A DNA stretch of 64,000 nt from Panorpa germanica (GCA_963678705.1 OY783203.1:28998535-29062534), one strand, 5' to 3'. Shown: positions 46,928 through 59,002, numbered from the stretch's first letter. Notes: generated from the letters alone by a model not told the origin. Translations and numbers: made by a program.

Positions 46928-47479
46928 TTTTTTTTTTATTTACAAGGTAATTACAACTAAGCAAATTTGCTTATCTAGCAATTTTTATTTATAATAAGTA
47001 CAATACGTATTCCAGATCCAATCCACTGACTAGTTCCGAAAGATTTATATTACACACTTCTTATTGTGTGGTACAGTGGTAGATATCACAGGGTCAGGTC
47101 TTGAGGCTTGGTCCTCTTCAATCTACGCAGATCTGTTCTCGTATCGAGTAACTGCAATATTTCATTGTTGTGGTGGTCTTGTAGACGTAGCAAATGTCTA
47201 CTCGCTGCCTTCTTGATTTCATCGTCTACGGTGGGCATCTTTAAGTCACGATGTAGATTTTCATTTCTGATGTACCATGGCGCATCTGTAATACTACGCA
47301 GTACTTTATTTTGAAACGTTTGTATTTTCTTCAAATTGGTTTTCTTGGTACAACCCCACAGTTGTATACCATAGGTCCAAATGGGTTTCAGTATTTGGTT
47401 GTATAATACCAGTTTGTTATGCACGGTCAGCTGTGAGTGCCTTCCCATTAACCAATGCATTTTTCTGAGTTTAATATTT
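46928..47479 (-). mobile_element. 5'-truncated Jockey-type LINE with 11-bp duplication
   Basis: On the minus strand it runs from the ORF2 C-terminal region to a 3' end marked by the T-run at 46927-46937. TAGTTAAAATT is present at 46917-46927 and 47480-47490. Coding remains open from 47460 to 47086: MHWLMGRHSQLTVHNKLVLY, IWTYGIQLWGCT, FQNKVLRSITDAPWYI, NLHRDLKMPTVDDEIKKAAS and LRRLKRTKPQDL. This is the normal C-terminal end of a Jockey-clade ORF2. The frame has no stops, so the insertion is fairly young although far too short to be active. Confidence 0.85.
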
Positions 47480-47490
47480 TAGTTAAAATT

Positions 47491-48282
47491 AAGTTAAAAT
47501 TAGTAGTTAAAATGTGGCAATTAAAATGAAGGAGCCCCTAAACCCAAATTTGCCCAGAGAACCACACAGTTTAAACTCTCTCTTATACCTTTTTCGCTCT
47601 ACTCTACATAAGGTGAATAAATATATTAAAAACAAGGAACCTAAGTTGAGATATCATCAGGTGAACTATTTAATTAATATAAGTAATTATTCATTTATTT
47701 AATTAGCAAAAATTGCGTTGTAATTAGCTCAAATGGAGTTCGGTAGTATCCGCCTAACAATGGGGTTGATCATTTATTACTTTTTAGGGTAGTCTTTCTT
47801 TTTTAACATAGCAACCCTCCTCTGCACCCTACGACTAGTACTTCACATCCCTTATCACCCCCTTTTTGTATACCTGTTATAACAAAACGGAACATCGTCT
47901 TCGACACACCCCTATAAATTATGTAATAAATTAATTGGATTTCTATAATTAAAAAAAATATATTAAAACACTGTTTAATGGATTAAGTAATTAAACAGTA
48001 AACAAGAAATTAATATGAAACTTTTTAAGAATTTTGTAATATTATTATGTAATAAAAGCTATTTAAGACTTTACATGAAGAAATAAGAAGAACATCGGTT
48101 AGTGGAAGGTAACATATTTAAATCATCAATATACTTTAATCATAGTCACTGCCATACGCTAGATCGAACAGATGCATAACAGGCCCTTAAAATAAGTGCG
48201 TTTGTTAGCATATATTGAATACAAAAATAACAAAAAACTATGAACCACAGTGGCCTACACCAGACCTACATCCTTCTTCTTA
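47491..48282. other. Unidentified spacer
   Basis: No gene recognised. Confidence 0.4.
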
Positions 48283-48970
48283 TATTATAATGTTGCAAGT
48301 GATCCTATATTATAATGTTCCAAGTGACAGTTTATATGTTTTCGCGATTCGTATGGTGGCTTGAAAACGCCTACAGGAAAGTTTTTGCAAATTTTCTATT
48401 TCGCAGAGAAAAAACTTTCCTGGAAACCCGGAATTTTGAAAAAACTAAAAAAAAAATTCTTAGTTTTTGCTCTATAACTTTTCATTCGTATAAGATAAAA
48501 ACTTGAAATTTGGTATGTGTATTACGGTATTCTATGCTAATGTTTTTTGAAAATTAGAAATTTAAACATGGAAAAAGGGGGCGTTAAGAAAATTAGGCCC
48601 GGTGGGAAACTTTGGAGATAAGTCAAATTTTGGATTGCGTAAAGATTAAATATGTTATAAAAAAAAAGTAATTAAAAATTCAAAAAAATTATTTGAGGCA
48701 TGGGGGCGGTTTCTGCCGAGGGTAAAAATTGGGCTAGAAAGTTGAAATTTTATATATAGGCTAACTTTGGTACCTAATTTACAAATCGAAAAAAAAAATT
48801 CAAATTTTGAAAAAAAGTTAGTCAAATAACGAATAAATTGAAAATATTATTCATTTTGTTAAAAAAAAATATATTTTTGGTCAGTTTATATGATAAATTA
48901 TTTGTTTTTATAAGTCAAATTAATATAAAACGAGTAAATATTTCAATTCAAAAATGGAATTAAAATTAAA
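48283..48970 (+). repeat. Interspersed repeat family E, copy 5 (reference copy)
   Basis: About 690 bp. The first 45 bp is a partial tandem duplication (TATATTATAATGTT(G/C)CAAGTG twice). It continues with CGCGATTCGTATGGTGGCTT, GAAATTTGGTATGTGTATTA, GGGGCGGTTTCTGCCGAGGG, GCTAGAAAGTTGAAATTTTA and an AT-rich end. It has many short A-runs, no open frame of note and no terminal repeats that I can see. Confidence 0.75.
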
Positions 48971-49957
48971 ATCAAATGCAATTCAGACATAAACTCTAGT
49001 CATAGTATAAAGGTTGAAAAATTTTCAGTCCAAGCACACTACAGCAGGTAAGAACAAAGGTTTATAAATTGGTGCAAAAGAACGTCATAGTATAAAGGCT
49101 GATTTTTTTATATTGTCTACGGGGGGCTATTAGAAATCACGTTCATCCATTGCAAGACACGTAGGTGGAGAAAAACCCCCCGCCACACCCCTTCAAAGTT
49201 TAAGAAAATTTGTTGTAATTACGTAACAATTTTAACACATTTTATTAAATTTAAAAAGGGGTCTGGCCGGCAAGATATCTGTATAATATGTACAGAGAGA
49301 GTGTATGACCTGGTCATCTTTAATCTGCAAAACTTTAATACCAGAAGAACCCTCTGTATAATTAAAATTAAAAAAAACTTATTTCTGCCACAATAATAGG
49401 GATAAAAAAACTTCAAAGGTACCGAAAGAAATTAATTTTATTTTTTATTTCCTTATTTTATACATTAATTTCACAGTTTTCTTTCAACAATTTCAAATTA
49501 AGGAAAGGCTCAAATATCACAATGTACATCACCCGGGATCGCAGCGTGGGCGAACTTAGGGGATGCTGTTTGTTGGCGGGAAGCGAGAGGAAGATGGAGG
49601 AGGATAAGTGGGTGGTAGGTGCAAGGGGAATCCTAGATGTCGACGTTGACTTCGACTTTGATACAGCGCGCGTTTGTACATTATTTAGTACTCCAGAGTG
49701 TCTGCTTTTAAGACTACATCATCATGTGTTTTGAGTAAGTCTAAGTATAAATTATCTGTATTTCTAATTTATTTACCTCTTGGTATGCAGATGCAACCCC
49801 CCACATCATTCCATCCCCGTTCCCCACCCTCCCTTCGGTAATGTTAGTTAATAATTTGCGTAGGATGTTCTAATTGGTTAATTGATAATTTGATGTTGGA
49901 TGCTGTGGTGAATATATCAGTATACTTACAAATATATGTAAATATACATTACTCAGA
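48971..49957. other. Unidentified spacer
   Basis: No gene recognised. The 49522-49734 open frame lacks any motif. Confidence 0.4.
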
Positions 49958-49959
49958 TA

Positions 49960-50969
<1,010 letters not shown>

Positions 50970-51147
50970 TTTTGTTGTAGGGGAGGGGAAACCTTCCAAA
51001 GGCTAGCTCCTGCGCGGCAAGAAGTGTTGGATTCGCCCTCATCTCGAGGCCGCCTACCAACTAAAACCACCTCCCCTTTCTCGCCTAGAATTCAGCCTGG
51101 AACCGCATAATGCATTACTTCAAGCTGGTTCTTGATACCCGATTTCC

Positions 51148-54081
51148 CTATGTTTTCGTGCTGGCGTCCACTTCTTTCGTTTTCAGTATTTTCGTAGCGA
51201 AGGCTTGAACCGCGTTCCAGTACTCTTCCTTTTCCAGCATTATATTGACAATATTATCTGCTGTCAATATGGTTCCTGTCGTCGTTCGTACTACTTCTCT
51301 TGGAGTCGCCCATCGGTCGCACATAAAGAACGTGTGTTCCGGTGTATCTACCTGCTCACAGTACCAGCACATGTCGGTCTCTCTCTTTCTGAATCGCTTC
51401 AGGTAGCTCCCGAAGCATCCATGCCCTCCGATCAGTTGTGTTACAAAGTAATCAACTTCTCCGTGCTTTCGATTCACCCATGTGCCTATGTTCTTTATCA
51501 GCCTTTTTGTCCACACCGCCCTTCGGGTATCCTTCTCCCACTCTTTCTGCCATTTCTGCACTGTTTCTGACCTTAGTTCTTGGCGTTTCACCTCTCTGTC
51601 CATAGACATCTTTTTCCTCTCTTCCACAATTAGTGCCAGTGGTACTATTCCGGTAATCACTTGCACCGCTTCTGCCGAAATGGTTCGATAAGCGCTGCTA
51701 ACGCGTATTGCCGTTCTGCGTTGTACACCTATCAGCATACTCCTATACTTTTTGTGCCTCATTGCTTCTTCCCATACCGGTGCAGCATACAGCATTACTG
51801 AGTGTACTACAGAGGCTAGCACCCGTCTCTTACTTGCCTTGGGACCCTTCAGATTTGGCATCAATCTGCTTAGCGTCATCAATTTCTCTTCGGATTTCCT
51901 AGCTGTTTGTATAACATGCTGCTTCATACTTGAGTTTCTTGCAATGTAAAGCCCCAGGTACCTCAAGCATTCCTTAGATTTAATTGCCGTGCCGCCTACC
52001 TCCAGAGTTATTTCTTTTAGCTTTCTTCCACCATAGAGTATAATCGCTTCAGTTTTTTCCGGCGCAAGTTTCAGCTGCTTCTTGTTCAATGTAGCCTCAA
52101 TCCTAAGCAGCGCCACATTTGTGTGAGCTTCCAACACTTGCTCCGTTTTTGCCTCTACTATGAGAGCTGTATCGTCTGCGAATCCTATGATAGATGCGCC
52201 TTCCGGTAGCTTGATCTTAAGTACCTCGTCATATAGTATGTTCCATAGTAAGGGCCCCAGTACCGATCCCTGTGGGACTCCGCAGGTTACCCTTATTTGT
52301 TCTCCATCGACTGTTATCCAGCGATCCTCCAGGTAGCTTCCTATTATTCTAGTCAGGTATTCGCTGACTCCGAATTTTTTCAGCGCTTCCATGACGCCGT
52401 CCCATGGTGCTGAGTTGAAAGCGTTTTTAATGTCGAGCGTAACCAATACTGCGTGTTTTCTGTTCTGGTGGGCTTTTGCTTTAATGCTCTGTACCGATTC
52501 CATAATGCTCCACATAGCGTCGATGGTCGACCTCTTCCTTCTGAACCCGTATTGCTTCTTTGATAGATTTGGTTCGACTTCTTCATCTAATCTGTTAGCT
52601 ATGAGCCGCTCCAGGACTTTCCCCATAACATCCAAGAGGCATATTGGCCTATACTTTTCTTCAAGATCTCCTGGTTTTTTTGGCTTCTGCACCAATACCA
52701 CTTTTGCTGTCTTCCATATTGCTGGAAATATACCACTTTCCAGTTGTTTGTTCATAATTTCGAGAAATTCTTTTGGGAATTCCCTAATTGCTGCTTTGAT
52801 AATCTCTGGTGGTATTTGATCCGGTCCTGGTGCTTTCCCATTTCTTGTTCGCTTCAACGCTTCCAGCAATTTTTCCTTCGTAAAATAGGGTATGCACGTA
52901 TCGTCGATGTCTTTGCGTAGCCATTTGTTTTCCGAGCGTGTTGGGAATAATTCCCTAATTGTTTCTCTTAGCTTTAGTGTACTTAGTTTAACACGGGGCA
53001 TCATATTAAACTTTTTGCATACTATTTTATAACCCATTCCCCATACGTCTTCGTCCACTTCTTGACAGGTTTTCTTCCATGCTTCTTGTTTTGCTCTAAT
53101 GACTGCGTTTCTCAGCGCTTTCCGATTATCCTTGTAGTCATTTCTCAAGTTTTCCTTGTTTTCTTCAGTGACATTGCTGCTTTTGTTTCCGCGGGTGAGA
53201 TTTCTCCTTGCTTTCAGACACTTTTTCCTTAATTGGGCAATGTTGTCGTTCCACCAATACACTGGATTTCGTTTTCCTACTCTAGCTCTCTTACAAAATG
53301 TGTTGTCTAGTGCTCGTTTTATTGCCATCATGCCTGTACTTGCATCAAGTCCTTGGTTGCTGTCTATCTCTTTTCCAAGATTTTCCACGAAGATCGGTAT
53401 GCCTTCTTTCCTTATACTCCATTTTACTTCGTTCTTTTGTGCCATACTAGTATGTTTAGAGTTGGCCTTGTAGTAGATGTTCCTATGGTAGCTAAGGTTT
53501 TCTTCGTCAGTTACTTTCCACTCTGTTATTTTATTTGCTATTAGCTCAGACGTCAGTGTTACATCAATATGTGATTCGCTGCCTCTTCTTACAAACGTTG
53601 GCTCGTGTCCTCTGTTCTGCACAACTAATGAAAGTTCGGCCATCCAGTCCACAAGCGCTAAGCCCCTCTTGTCTTCTTTGGTAGAACCCCATATACGTGA
53701 CTTCGCATTAAGGTCACCAGCTACAATCACCTCTTTGGTTTGCCTTCTGATGCTATCACCCAGTTGCTGTAGGTACAGCTCAAATTCGCACACAGATATG
53801 TTGGGCGATACGTAGCACGAATAGATAACTACTACCTTTAGCTCTACCCATACGAAGCCTTTCTGCTCATTGCCACATTTAAGCACATCCACTTCTCTGT
53901 TGTATACTCTAATGGCTGCGTCAATATTCATGTCCTTAAACCATGGTCCTTTAGTGACTTGCTTCTTGTTCGGTTCGGCAACAATAGCGATGTCTATGTT
54001 CCTGCTGAGACAGGTGCTGTGCAGCAGATCAAACGCTGCCAGTCCACGGTCTACGTTAACTTGCAGTATTTTTAATTCCAT
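51148..54081 (-). CDS. R1-like ORF2: endonuclease and reverse transcriptase (977 aa)
   Basis: Nicks target DNA and copies the element RNA into it. I start it at MELKILQVNVD (ATG at 54081); the frame is open to 54099. The APE-like endonuclease fills residues 1-210: Glu36 (VAEP), GDLNAKS (Asp123, Asn125), SHIDVTLTS (Asp173) and LSYHRN (His199). The motif normally reads S-D-H, but here the Asp is Tyr198, which may cripple cutting. The reverse transcriptase includes RNGKAPGPDQIPPEIIK, GVPQGSVLGPLLWNILYDEV and the catalytic FADD at 634-637. A C-terminal CxxC...H....C motif begins at 905 (CWYCEQVDTPEHTFFMC), typical of the R1 clade. There is no RNase H domain. The frame is otherwise unbroken. It overlaps ORF1 by 26 nt. 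Confidence 0.92.
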   Translation of the reverse strand: MELKILQVNVDRGLAAFDLLHSTCLSRNIDIAIVAEPNKKQVTKGPWFKDMNIDAAIRVYNREVDVLKCGNEQKGFVWVELKVVVIYSCYVSPNISVCEFELYLQQLGDSIRRQTKEVIVAGDLNAKSRIWGSTKEDKRGLALVDWMAELSLVVQNRGHEPTFVRRGSESHIDVTLTSELIANKITEWKVTDEENLSYHRNIYYKANSKHTSMAQKNEVKWSIRKEGIPIFVENLGKEIDSNQGLDASTGMMAIKRALDNTFCKRARVGKRNPVYWWNDNIAQLRKKCLKARRNLTRGNKSSNVTEENKENLRNDYKDNRKALRNAVIRAKQEAWKKTCQEVDEDVWGMGYKIVCKKFNMMPRVKLSTLKLRETIRELFPTRSENKWLRKDIDDTCIPYFTKEKLLEALKRTRNGKAPGPDQIPPEIIKAAIREFPKEFLEIMNKQLESGIFPAIWKTAKVVLVQKPKKPGDLEEKYRPICLLDVMGKVLERLIANRLDEEVEPNLSKKQYGFRRKRSTIDAMWSIMESVQSIKAKAHQNRKHAVLVTLDIKNAFNSAPWDGVMEALKKFGVSEYLTRIIGSYLEDRWITVDGEQIRVTCGVPQGSVLGPLLWNILYDEVLKIKLPEGASIIGFADDTALIVEAKTEQVLEAHTNVALLRIEATLNKKQLKLAPEKTEAIILYGGRKLKEITLEVGGTAIKSKECLRYLGLYIARNSSMKQHVIQTARKSEEKLMTLSRLMPNLKGPKASKRRVLASVVHSVMLYAAPVWEEAMRHKKYRSMLIGVQRRTAIRVSSAYRTISAEAVQVITGIVPLALIVEERKKMSMDREVKRQELRSETVQKWQKEWEKDTRRAVWTKRLIKNIGTWVNRKHGEVDYFVTQLIGGHGCFGSYLKRFRKRETDMCWYCEQVDTPEHTFFMCDRWATPREVVRTTTGTILTADNIVNIMLEKEEYWNAVQAFATKILKTKEVDASTKT

Positions 54082-54603
54082 ATTTAGCGGGTGAGTCAAT
54101 CCTTTTCCTCATTAGTTCACTCACTAGGGATTTGTATTTTGGACATATCATTTCCCTTCCGCTGTGTCCCTTTATCTTGCAGGTCCAGCAATACACTTCA
54201 TTAGAGCATTCCTTCGCCCTATGTCCTGCCTCTCCACATTTCAGGCATTTTTCCCTCGTGTCTTCCTCATTTTTGCACGAACTCGCAAAATGTCCGTAGT
54301 TTTGACATTTGAAGCACTTTATTGGTGCTAGTCTTTCTACTATTCTGCACCTACTCCATCCTATTTTCAACCTTACATTAGACAAGAGACGTAAAGCGCT
54401 ATCAACGGGTAACATAACATTCGCGTATCGAAGCCCCCGGCTGTTTGGCTTCAGTGCCATTTTTATAGTGATGCCTTTCTCACCAGATTCGGAGTCACCT
54501 AGTTCCTTCTGTATAGCTTCTACTATTTCCTCTTCGGAGATAGTTTCATCTATGTCGATGACTATTATGTTCTTCTGTCGTTGGACAAGTTCTACTTCCA
54601 CCG

Positions 54604-54605
<2 letters not shown>
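54056..54605 (-). pseudogene. R1-like ORF1 (Gag-like), 5'-truncated
   Basis: RNA-binding structural protein of the element; only its C-terminal part remains (about 180 codons, against several hundred usual for R1-clade ORF1). There is no ATG: the frame runs out of the (TA)n tract through NSVEVELVQRQKN. It has three zinc knuckles in a row: CFKCQNYGHFASSC, CLKCGEAGHRAKEC and a variant CWTCKIKGHSGREMIC with six residues before the last Cys. Three knuckles near the C-terminus is the standard R1/TRAS arrangement. Preceding residues (a VDSALRLLSNVRLKIGWSRC-like segment) match that family's central domain. Confidence 0.85.

Positions 54606-54651
<46 letters not shown>
54606..54651. repeat. (TA)n microsatellite, right flank of R1-like element
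   Basis: About 23 TA units directly abutting the 5' end of the element. Confidence 0.95.
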
Positions 54652-54654
<3 letters not shown>

Positions 54655-54689
54655 AATTTTGTCTTGCAATGTTTTAACGTGAGGATCAA

Positions 54690-54855
54690 TATTGATAAGA
54701 AATAGTGTGCCAGGAGAGAAAAAAAAATTATAATTTGTTTTACCAGAAGATGACCTCGCATCGGGAGGTCGAAAGTTGCTAGTATCTTTTTACAATAAAG
54801 TTAAGTTTTCTATGATAAAAAGGTTTATTCAACATGTACCTAGTAATTGGAAGGC
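54690..54855 (+). repeat. Repeat family G, copy 2
   Basis: Same order as 31230-31400, including TTATAATTTGTTTTACCAGA, GACCTCGCATCGGGAGGTC (a perfect 6-bp GACCTC/GAGGTC stem), TTGCTAGTATCTTTTTACAA and ACCTAGTAATTGGA. Confidence 0.7.
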
Positions 54856-54954
54856 GATTCTAAATCCTTACCTAGAATTTCCTAGAAGAGCTCTTTTTTC
54901 CATAAAGAGATTAAAAAGGTTATAAATCAAGTTTAAGTTCCATATTATTATTAA

Positions 54955-55340
54955 CGGCGCAGTGGTCGAGACCATTCCCAGTAAACAATTTGGTAAGTGT
55001 CTTGTTTTGTGACGTTTCTATCACTATTGCACTTCAATTAGAGAGTTCGCATCAACGTTATCTTCATTTGATCTTCATTCAAGTGGTTTCACCATTTGTA
55101 TCCGATAAAATAGAAAGACTGTGAGAAACTGAACTGTAAATGAACTCTTTCATGACAAACAATCATACACGTCTTTAATATGACGGCAAAGTGACTCCAA
55201 AATTTTAATGCGGTAATTCTTGATGACAGACTGTTATGTCTTCGGATTTGATCCACGAACCAGTGTTATATTTTTTGAGTTTAGTTATTATTGAAGTTTA
55301 ATGAGTTCTATACTCATATAATTATAAACTCGCAAGACAG
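54955..55340 (+). repeat. tRNA-derived SINE, copy 4, split by a family B MITE
   Basis: The head GGCGCAGTGGTCGAGACCATT (an A-box-like sequence) ends at 54976 and the rest resumes at about 55209: GGTAATTCTTGATGACAGAC, TGTTATGTCTTCGGATTTGA, TCC (B box near 55244-55257), then TTTTTTGAGTTTAGTTATTA. This is the only copy here with a readable A box, and it supports a tRNA origin. Confidence 0.65.
54977..55206 (-). mobile_element. Family B MITE, copy 5, inserted in SINE
   Basis: Begins CCCAGTAAACAATTTGGTAA, contains TTTTGTGACGTTTCTATCAC, and ends GGCAAAGTGACTCCAAAATTTT, the decayed complement of the other TIR. About 230 bp in reverse orientation relative to copies 2-4. Confidence 0.75.
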
Positions 55341-55549
55341 TGGTGTAGTTTACACATATATACATAAACCTGTCATCGTCAAAGACAATAGGACGGATTC
55401 AGTATCACAATAGATATATTCTAAGTTCGTTTGGACCCTTAAGTAGTTGAGCGCTCTAGATTTTTTTTAACGTACATTTAAACCAATTATTAGATTAAAA
55501 AATATAAGTATATACATTTGTGATATATAAAAACTAACCTTCTATAATA

Positions 55550-55939
55550 GTCCAAGATCCCAGAGCGATCTGACATAACTTATTTTCAAAAGCATAGAAC
55601 TTTCGGTTCTAAGTAGTCTCTACATGTACTATGTACTATGTAATTTATTTTTTACAGAGCTTTAAAGCGTCTGACAAAAGTTCTGGCCCATGGAAAGCGT
55701 CTGACACTTTTAATTTTACTTCAGAATAACATTCTACAAAATATATTTTAAAATCCGTCATACAAATTTAAGTAAAGTAACTCTGATTTTTAGTTACCTT
55801 TCTCACCTGGTACCTGCCCAGGTGTCACCGAGCGAACTCCACAAATACGCAGGTATTAAAAGTACATGTAGAGACTACATAGAACCGAAAGTTCTATGCT
55901 TTTGAAAATAAGTTATGTCAGATCGCTCTGGGATCTTAC
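55550..55939. mobile_element. Fold-back element with 77-bp terminal inverted repeats
   Basis: Arms 55554-55630 and 55861-55937 are complementary at 76 of 77 positions in my alignment; both start AAGATCCCAGAGCGATCTGA. The direct repeat TCTATAATA flanks the unit (55541-55549, 55940-55948), which would be a 9-bp duplication if the element is 55550-55939. A 9-bp duplication with long TIRs suggests a Mutator-like origin, an inference only. The interior repeats AAAGCGTCTGACA twice. No open frame of note. Confidence 0.8.
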
Positions 55940-55948
55940 TCTATAATA

Positions 55949-57375
55949 ATTTATTACGACTTAACCTCCAAATAAGAATGTAAATATCCGGTTTAATAAT
56001 TATTGGTTGTATCAGTTATGATCAATAATTTAATATTACGGTATCTGTTTTTTTTTAAACATAAATATTCAGAACGTGAAAGTAATTTATAAAATGAAGT
56101 AAGTAATTAAAAACTTGTAAGGATTTAGTAGACAATATAATTAATATGAACAGGATACTAAATTTACTCAACAGCAGGATGAAAATGTGATAATATAATG
56201 CAAAACATAAGTTCATGAATTATCTAATTTAATATTTTCTACCTAATTTCTTATTTACCGAAGTTTAAAGCCACTCACTGAAAGTGAGTTTTAGTGTTAA
56301 TTTAAGATTTTAACCTAAAATGTGAGTTTCAGCTTGTGAAATATAAAGAAATAAAGCTAATTATGTTAAATACAATAATTTATTTTAAATAAAGATAGTA
56401 ATTATTATACAAAAATATATATTACTGATGCATGACGCTGACAAATGATTTCAAAAATTCTAAATTACATTTGAGGGTAAAACCGTAAGTTAAAACTAAA
56501 AACAGTGAGTGGGAATGGGACTTTACATAATTCTGTTACATTTTCATTAAATAAATAGAGAAAACATTAAAAATCGTTTATTAATATATTCGTTTCTTCT
56601 GTCACGTTGCATAATGAATTCAAATACAAAAAGAGTAACGTTTTTGCTTAAATAGAAACACTACTTATTATTATTTTATTATAATAAATCTTATTATTAT
56701 TTTGATTCCACAAAGTTTTCGTACAAAAAACTTTAATTCTGAAATTGTACCGAGTACATGCCTTATTTTTTTTTTTTTAAAGTTGGTAAACCTGCTTGTA
56801 CCATAAGCAACCGACAAGGAGTTATATACAATAAAGAAAAGTTTTATGATGAAAAGTTTCATAATTTTCATCTTAAGTTTGTATATTCAAATTTTTAAAA
56901 AAGAATTTAAACTTGTAGAAACCAGTAAACAAGTTTTTTGTACTTTGTTATATGGTGGTGAACGAACGGTTTTCTATTCATGTAAGTTAGATAGTATTCA
57001 GAGTTTTGGCAGGGGCATATCTTTACCCACACAACATGTTCAACACAGACTCAACATGTTGTGTGAACTGAACTCAAATCTGTATAATTCACAAAGTATG
57101 GAAATATGGGTAAGTATATTTTTTACACGTAGATTTAATTAAATTTTCTTATTATTTAGAGTGCATATGACAGTTGGAATAACAAAGCGGTTTAACAAGT
57201 AACGTATTATGTCTAATTCAAATGGTACATATCTTAATTTGGTGTAAATAAAGATAAACAAAGTACTCGTAAAAACGAAAGATTAAGATTATTTATATTG
57301 CACTGTCAAGTTTGGTTTTTCATGTTCCTTGTTTATTTGTTTTAAAAAGAAAACGATGATTATTTAAATATATTT

Positions 57376-57377
<2 letters not shown>
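55949..57377. other. Unidentified AT-rich spacer
   Basis: No gene or shared repeat recognised. Confidence 0.4.

Positions 57378-57410
<33 letters not shown>
57378..57410. repeat. (TA)n microsatellite
   Basis: About 16 TA units. Confidence 0.9.
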
Positions 57411-57412
<2 letters not shown>

Positions 57413-57631
57413 TATATACAATGGAATCGGAATCGGAACTCGGAAAGGACGATGCAGTGTTCCTGTTAAGACTATTGAGGCAGGTCTAATAAAACAAATT
57501 AATACTAGCATCAGTTAATACCTAAAACACATAGCTTTCCAAGGAGAGTCATGTACGCATTCCACAGTTGTTTATGTTAAGATAAGACTGAAGCAGTGCC
57601 AGAGTAGCACCAGGGTTATTCTGGAACCCTC

Positions 57632-57920
57632 ATGCCGGTTTCACACTAGAGAGATAATTCAATAAAACACAAACAAAAACTTATTTTTCTTAACAAAAAC
57701 ACCAATGTTTACACCAAAGAAACAGTTCTTAAAACATTTTTATCTTTTGTTGCTGTTTTAGTAAACAAAACACATTTCTATCTGGAGTTGGTGACATCAA
57801 AAGAAAACACGTTTTCGAAGTCTGTTCTCGAAAAACAGAACTGTTTAAATATAAAACAAAACAGTATTTGTTTTTGTTTTTCGACAACAAAACTGTCTCT
57901 CTGGTGTGAAACCGGCATAA
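57632..57920 (+). mobile_element. Family A MITE, copy 5
   Basis: Left ATGCCGGTTTCACACTAGAG, right GTCTCTCTGGTGTGAAAC followed by CGGCATAA. It has the inner module ACACCAAAGAAACAGTTCTT and lacks about 110 bp of the middle found in copies 1, 3 and 4. Next to a (TA)n tract. Confidence 0.85.
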
Positions 57921-57944
57921 GAGCGCAATATACAATATATATAT

Positions 57945-57948
<4 letters not shown>

Positions 57949-58008
<60 letters not shown>
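57949..58008. repeat. (TA)n microsatellite
   Basis: About 30 TA units. Open frames over it are artefacts. Confidence 0.95.
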
Positions 58009-58015
<7 letters not shown>

Positions 58016-58512
58016 TAAGTAATGACATAGCAGACAAAAATTTCATCGCAAAGGCCTATTCCACGATACACATGACGAAGTAATTTAAAAAAAAATGTTA
58101 TTGACCATTACGCAATATATAAAATATAAAAAAGTAATAGATCTAAAAGAAATTATTACAACCTGTTATTTAAAAAAAGCCAAGATGATCACGACTTGAA
58201 CAAAAAGAATTTCAATGCTCCAATTCCTTTCCTACGGTTTATATTTACTTGTGTACATAAAATAAACACAAATACATCTACAAGCCGTTTCCTTAAGATT
58301 ATTGTTGAAACTTGAAGTTATTACAAATTATATAATTATTTTTATAACTGTTTTCACGACATTAGTGGTTGTAACCTATTCAAATCGTGCTCAAAGATAC
58401 GAGTATTTCCAAAGGTATAAATAAAATAATTATTACCATATTTTGAGATAAAATTTTACAATTTTAAATTATTACTAAAATCATAAATCACGACAGTTAT
58501 GGTGTAGGTATC
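58016..58512. other. Unidentified spacer
   Basis: No gene recognised. Confidence 0.4.
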
Positions 58513-58521
58513 ACTATGAAC

Positions 58522-58798
58522 CATAGAGGTATAAGAATAGAATGCGCAAGATGTTGAATACTGAGATAAAGGCAAAGAGAGAGATAGCTACCGAAAGTCC
58601 TCTGTGTCTCTTTTTAGCCGAGCACTGTGTCTGCCTGCTTCCTTACCCCCTACTTCATCGCCAAGCAACCAAGCCAGCAGCAGCGATTCGGCTAGAAAGA
58701 GACAGATAGGACACTCGACAGCTATCTCTGTCTTTGCCTTTATCGCTTCCTCTTATACGCGGCCGTATCCATCGCGCACTCTATTCTTATATCTCTAT
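58522..58798. mobile_element. Long-TIR MITE, 277 bp, 9-bp duplication
   Basis: ACTATGAAC occurs exactly at 58513-58521 and 58799-58807. The ends are imperfect inverted repeats of about 100 bp: CATAGAGGTATAAGAATAGA against ATAGAGATATAAGAATAGAG, then GATAAAGGCAAAGA.AGAGAT and GTCTCTTT.TAGCCGA on both sides. Long TIRs with a 9-bp duplication suggest Mutator-type mobilisation (inference). Non-coding. Confidence 0.8.
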
Positions 58799-59002
58799 AC
58801 TATGAACTGACTATTTTTAATTCACCGCTATTTTGTTCAAATATTTAGTTTGACTTTTAAAATTCGGGACATAGTGTCTAGATACACGGGAAATCAGTTA
58901 TGAAATGATATACTGTACGAAAATGAGTTCAAATCATACTAAACATCTCGTTAGTTATGTAGTATACTTTTGACTATCAATAAGTTTGTAAGAAAACATA
59001 TA

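Noticed and set aside
52391-52819. 142-codon plus-strand frame
   Set aside because: Shadow of the R1-like ORF2 on the minus strand.
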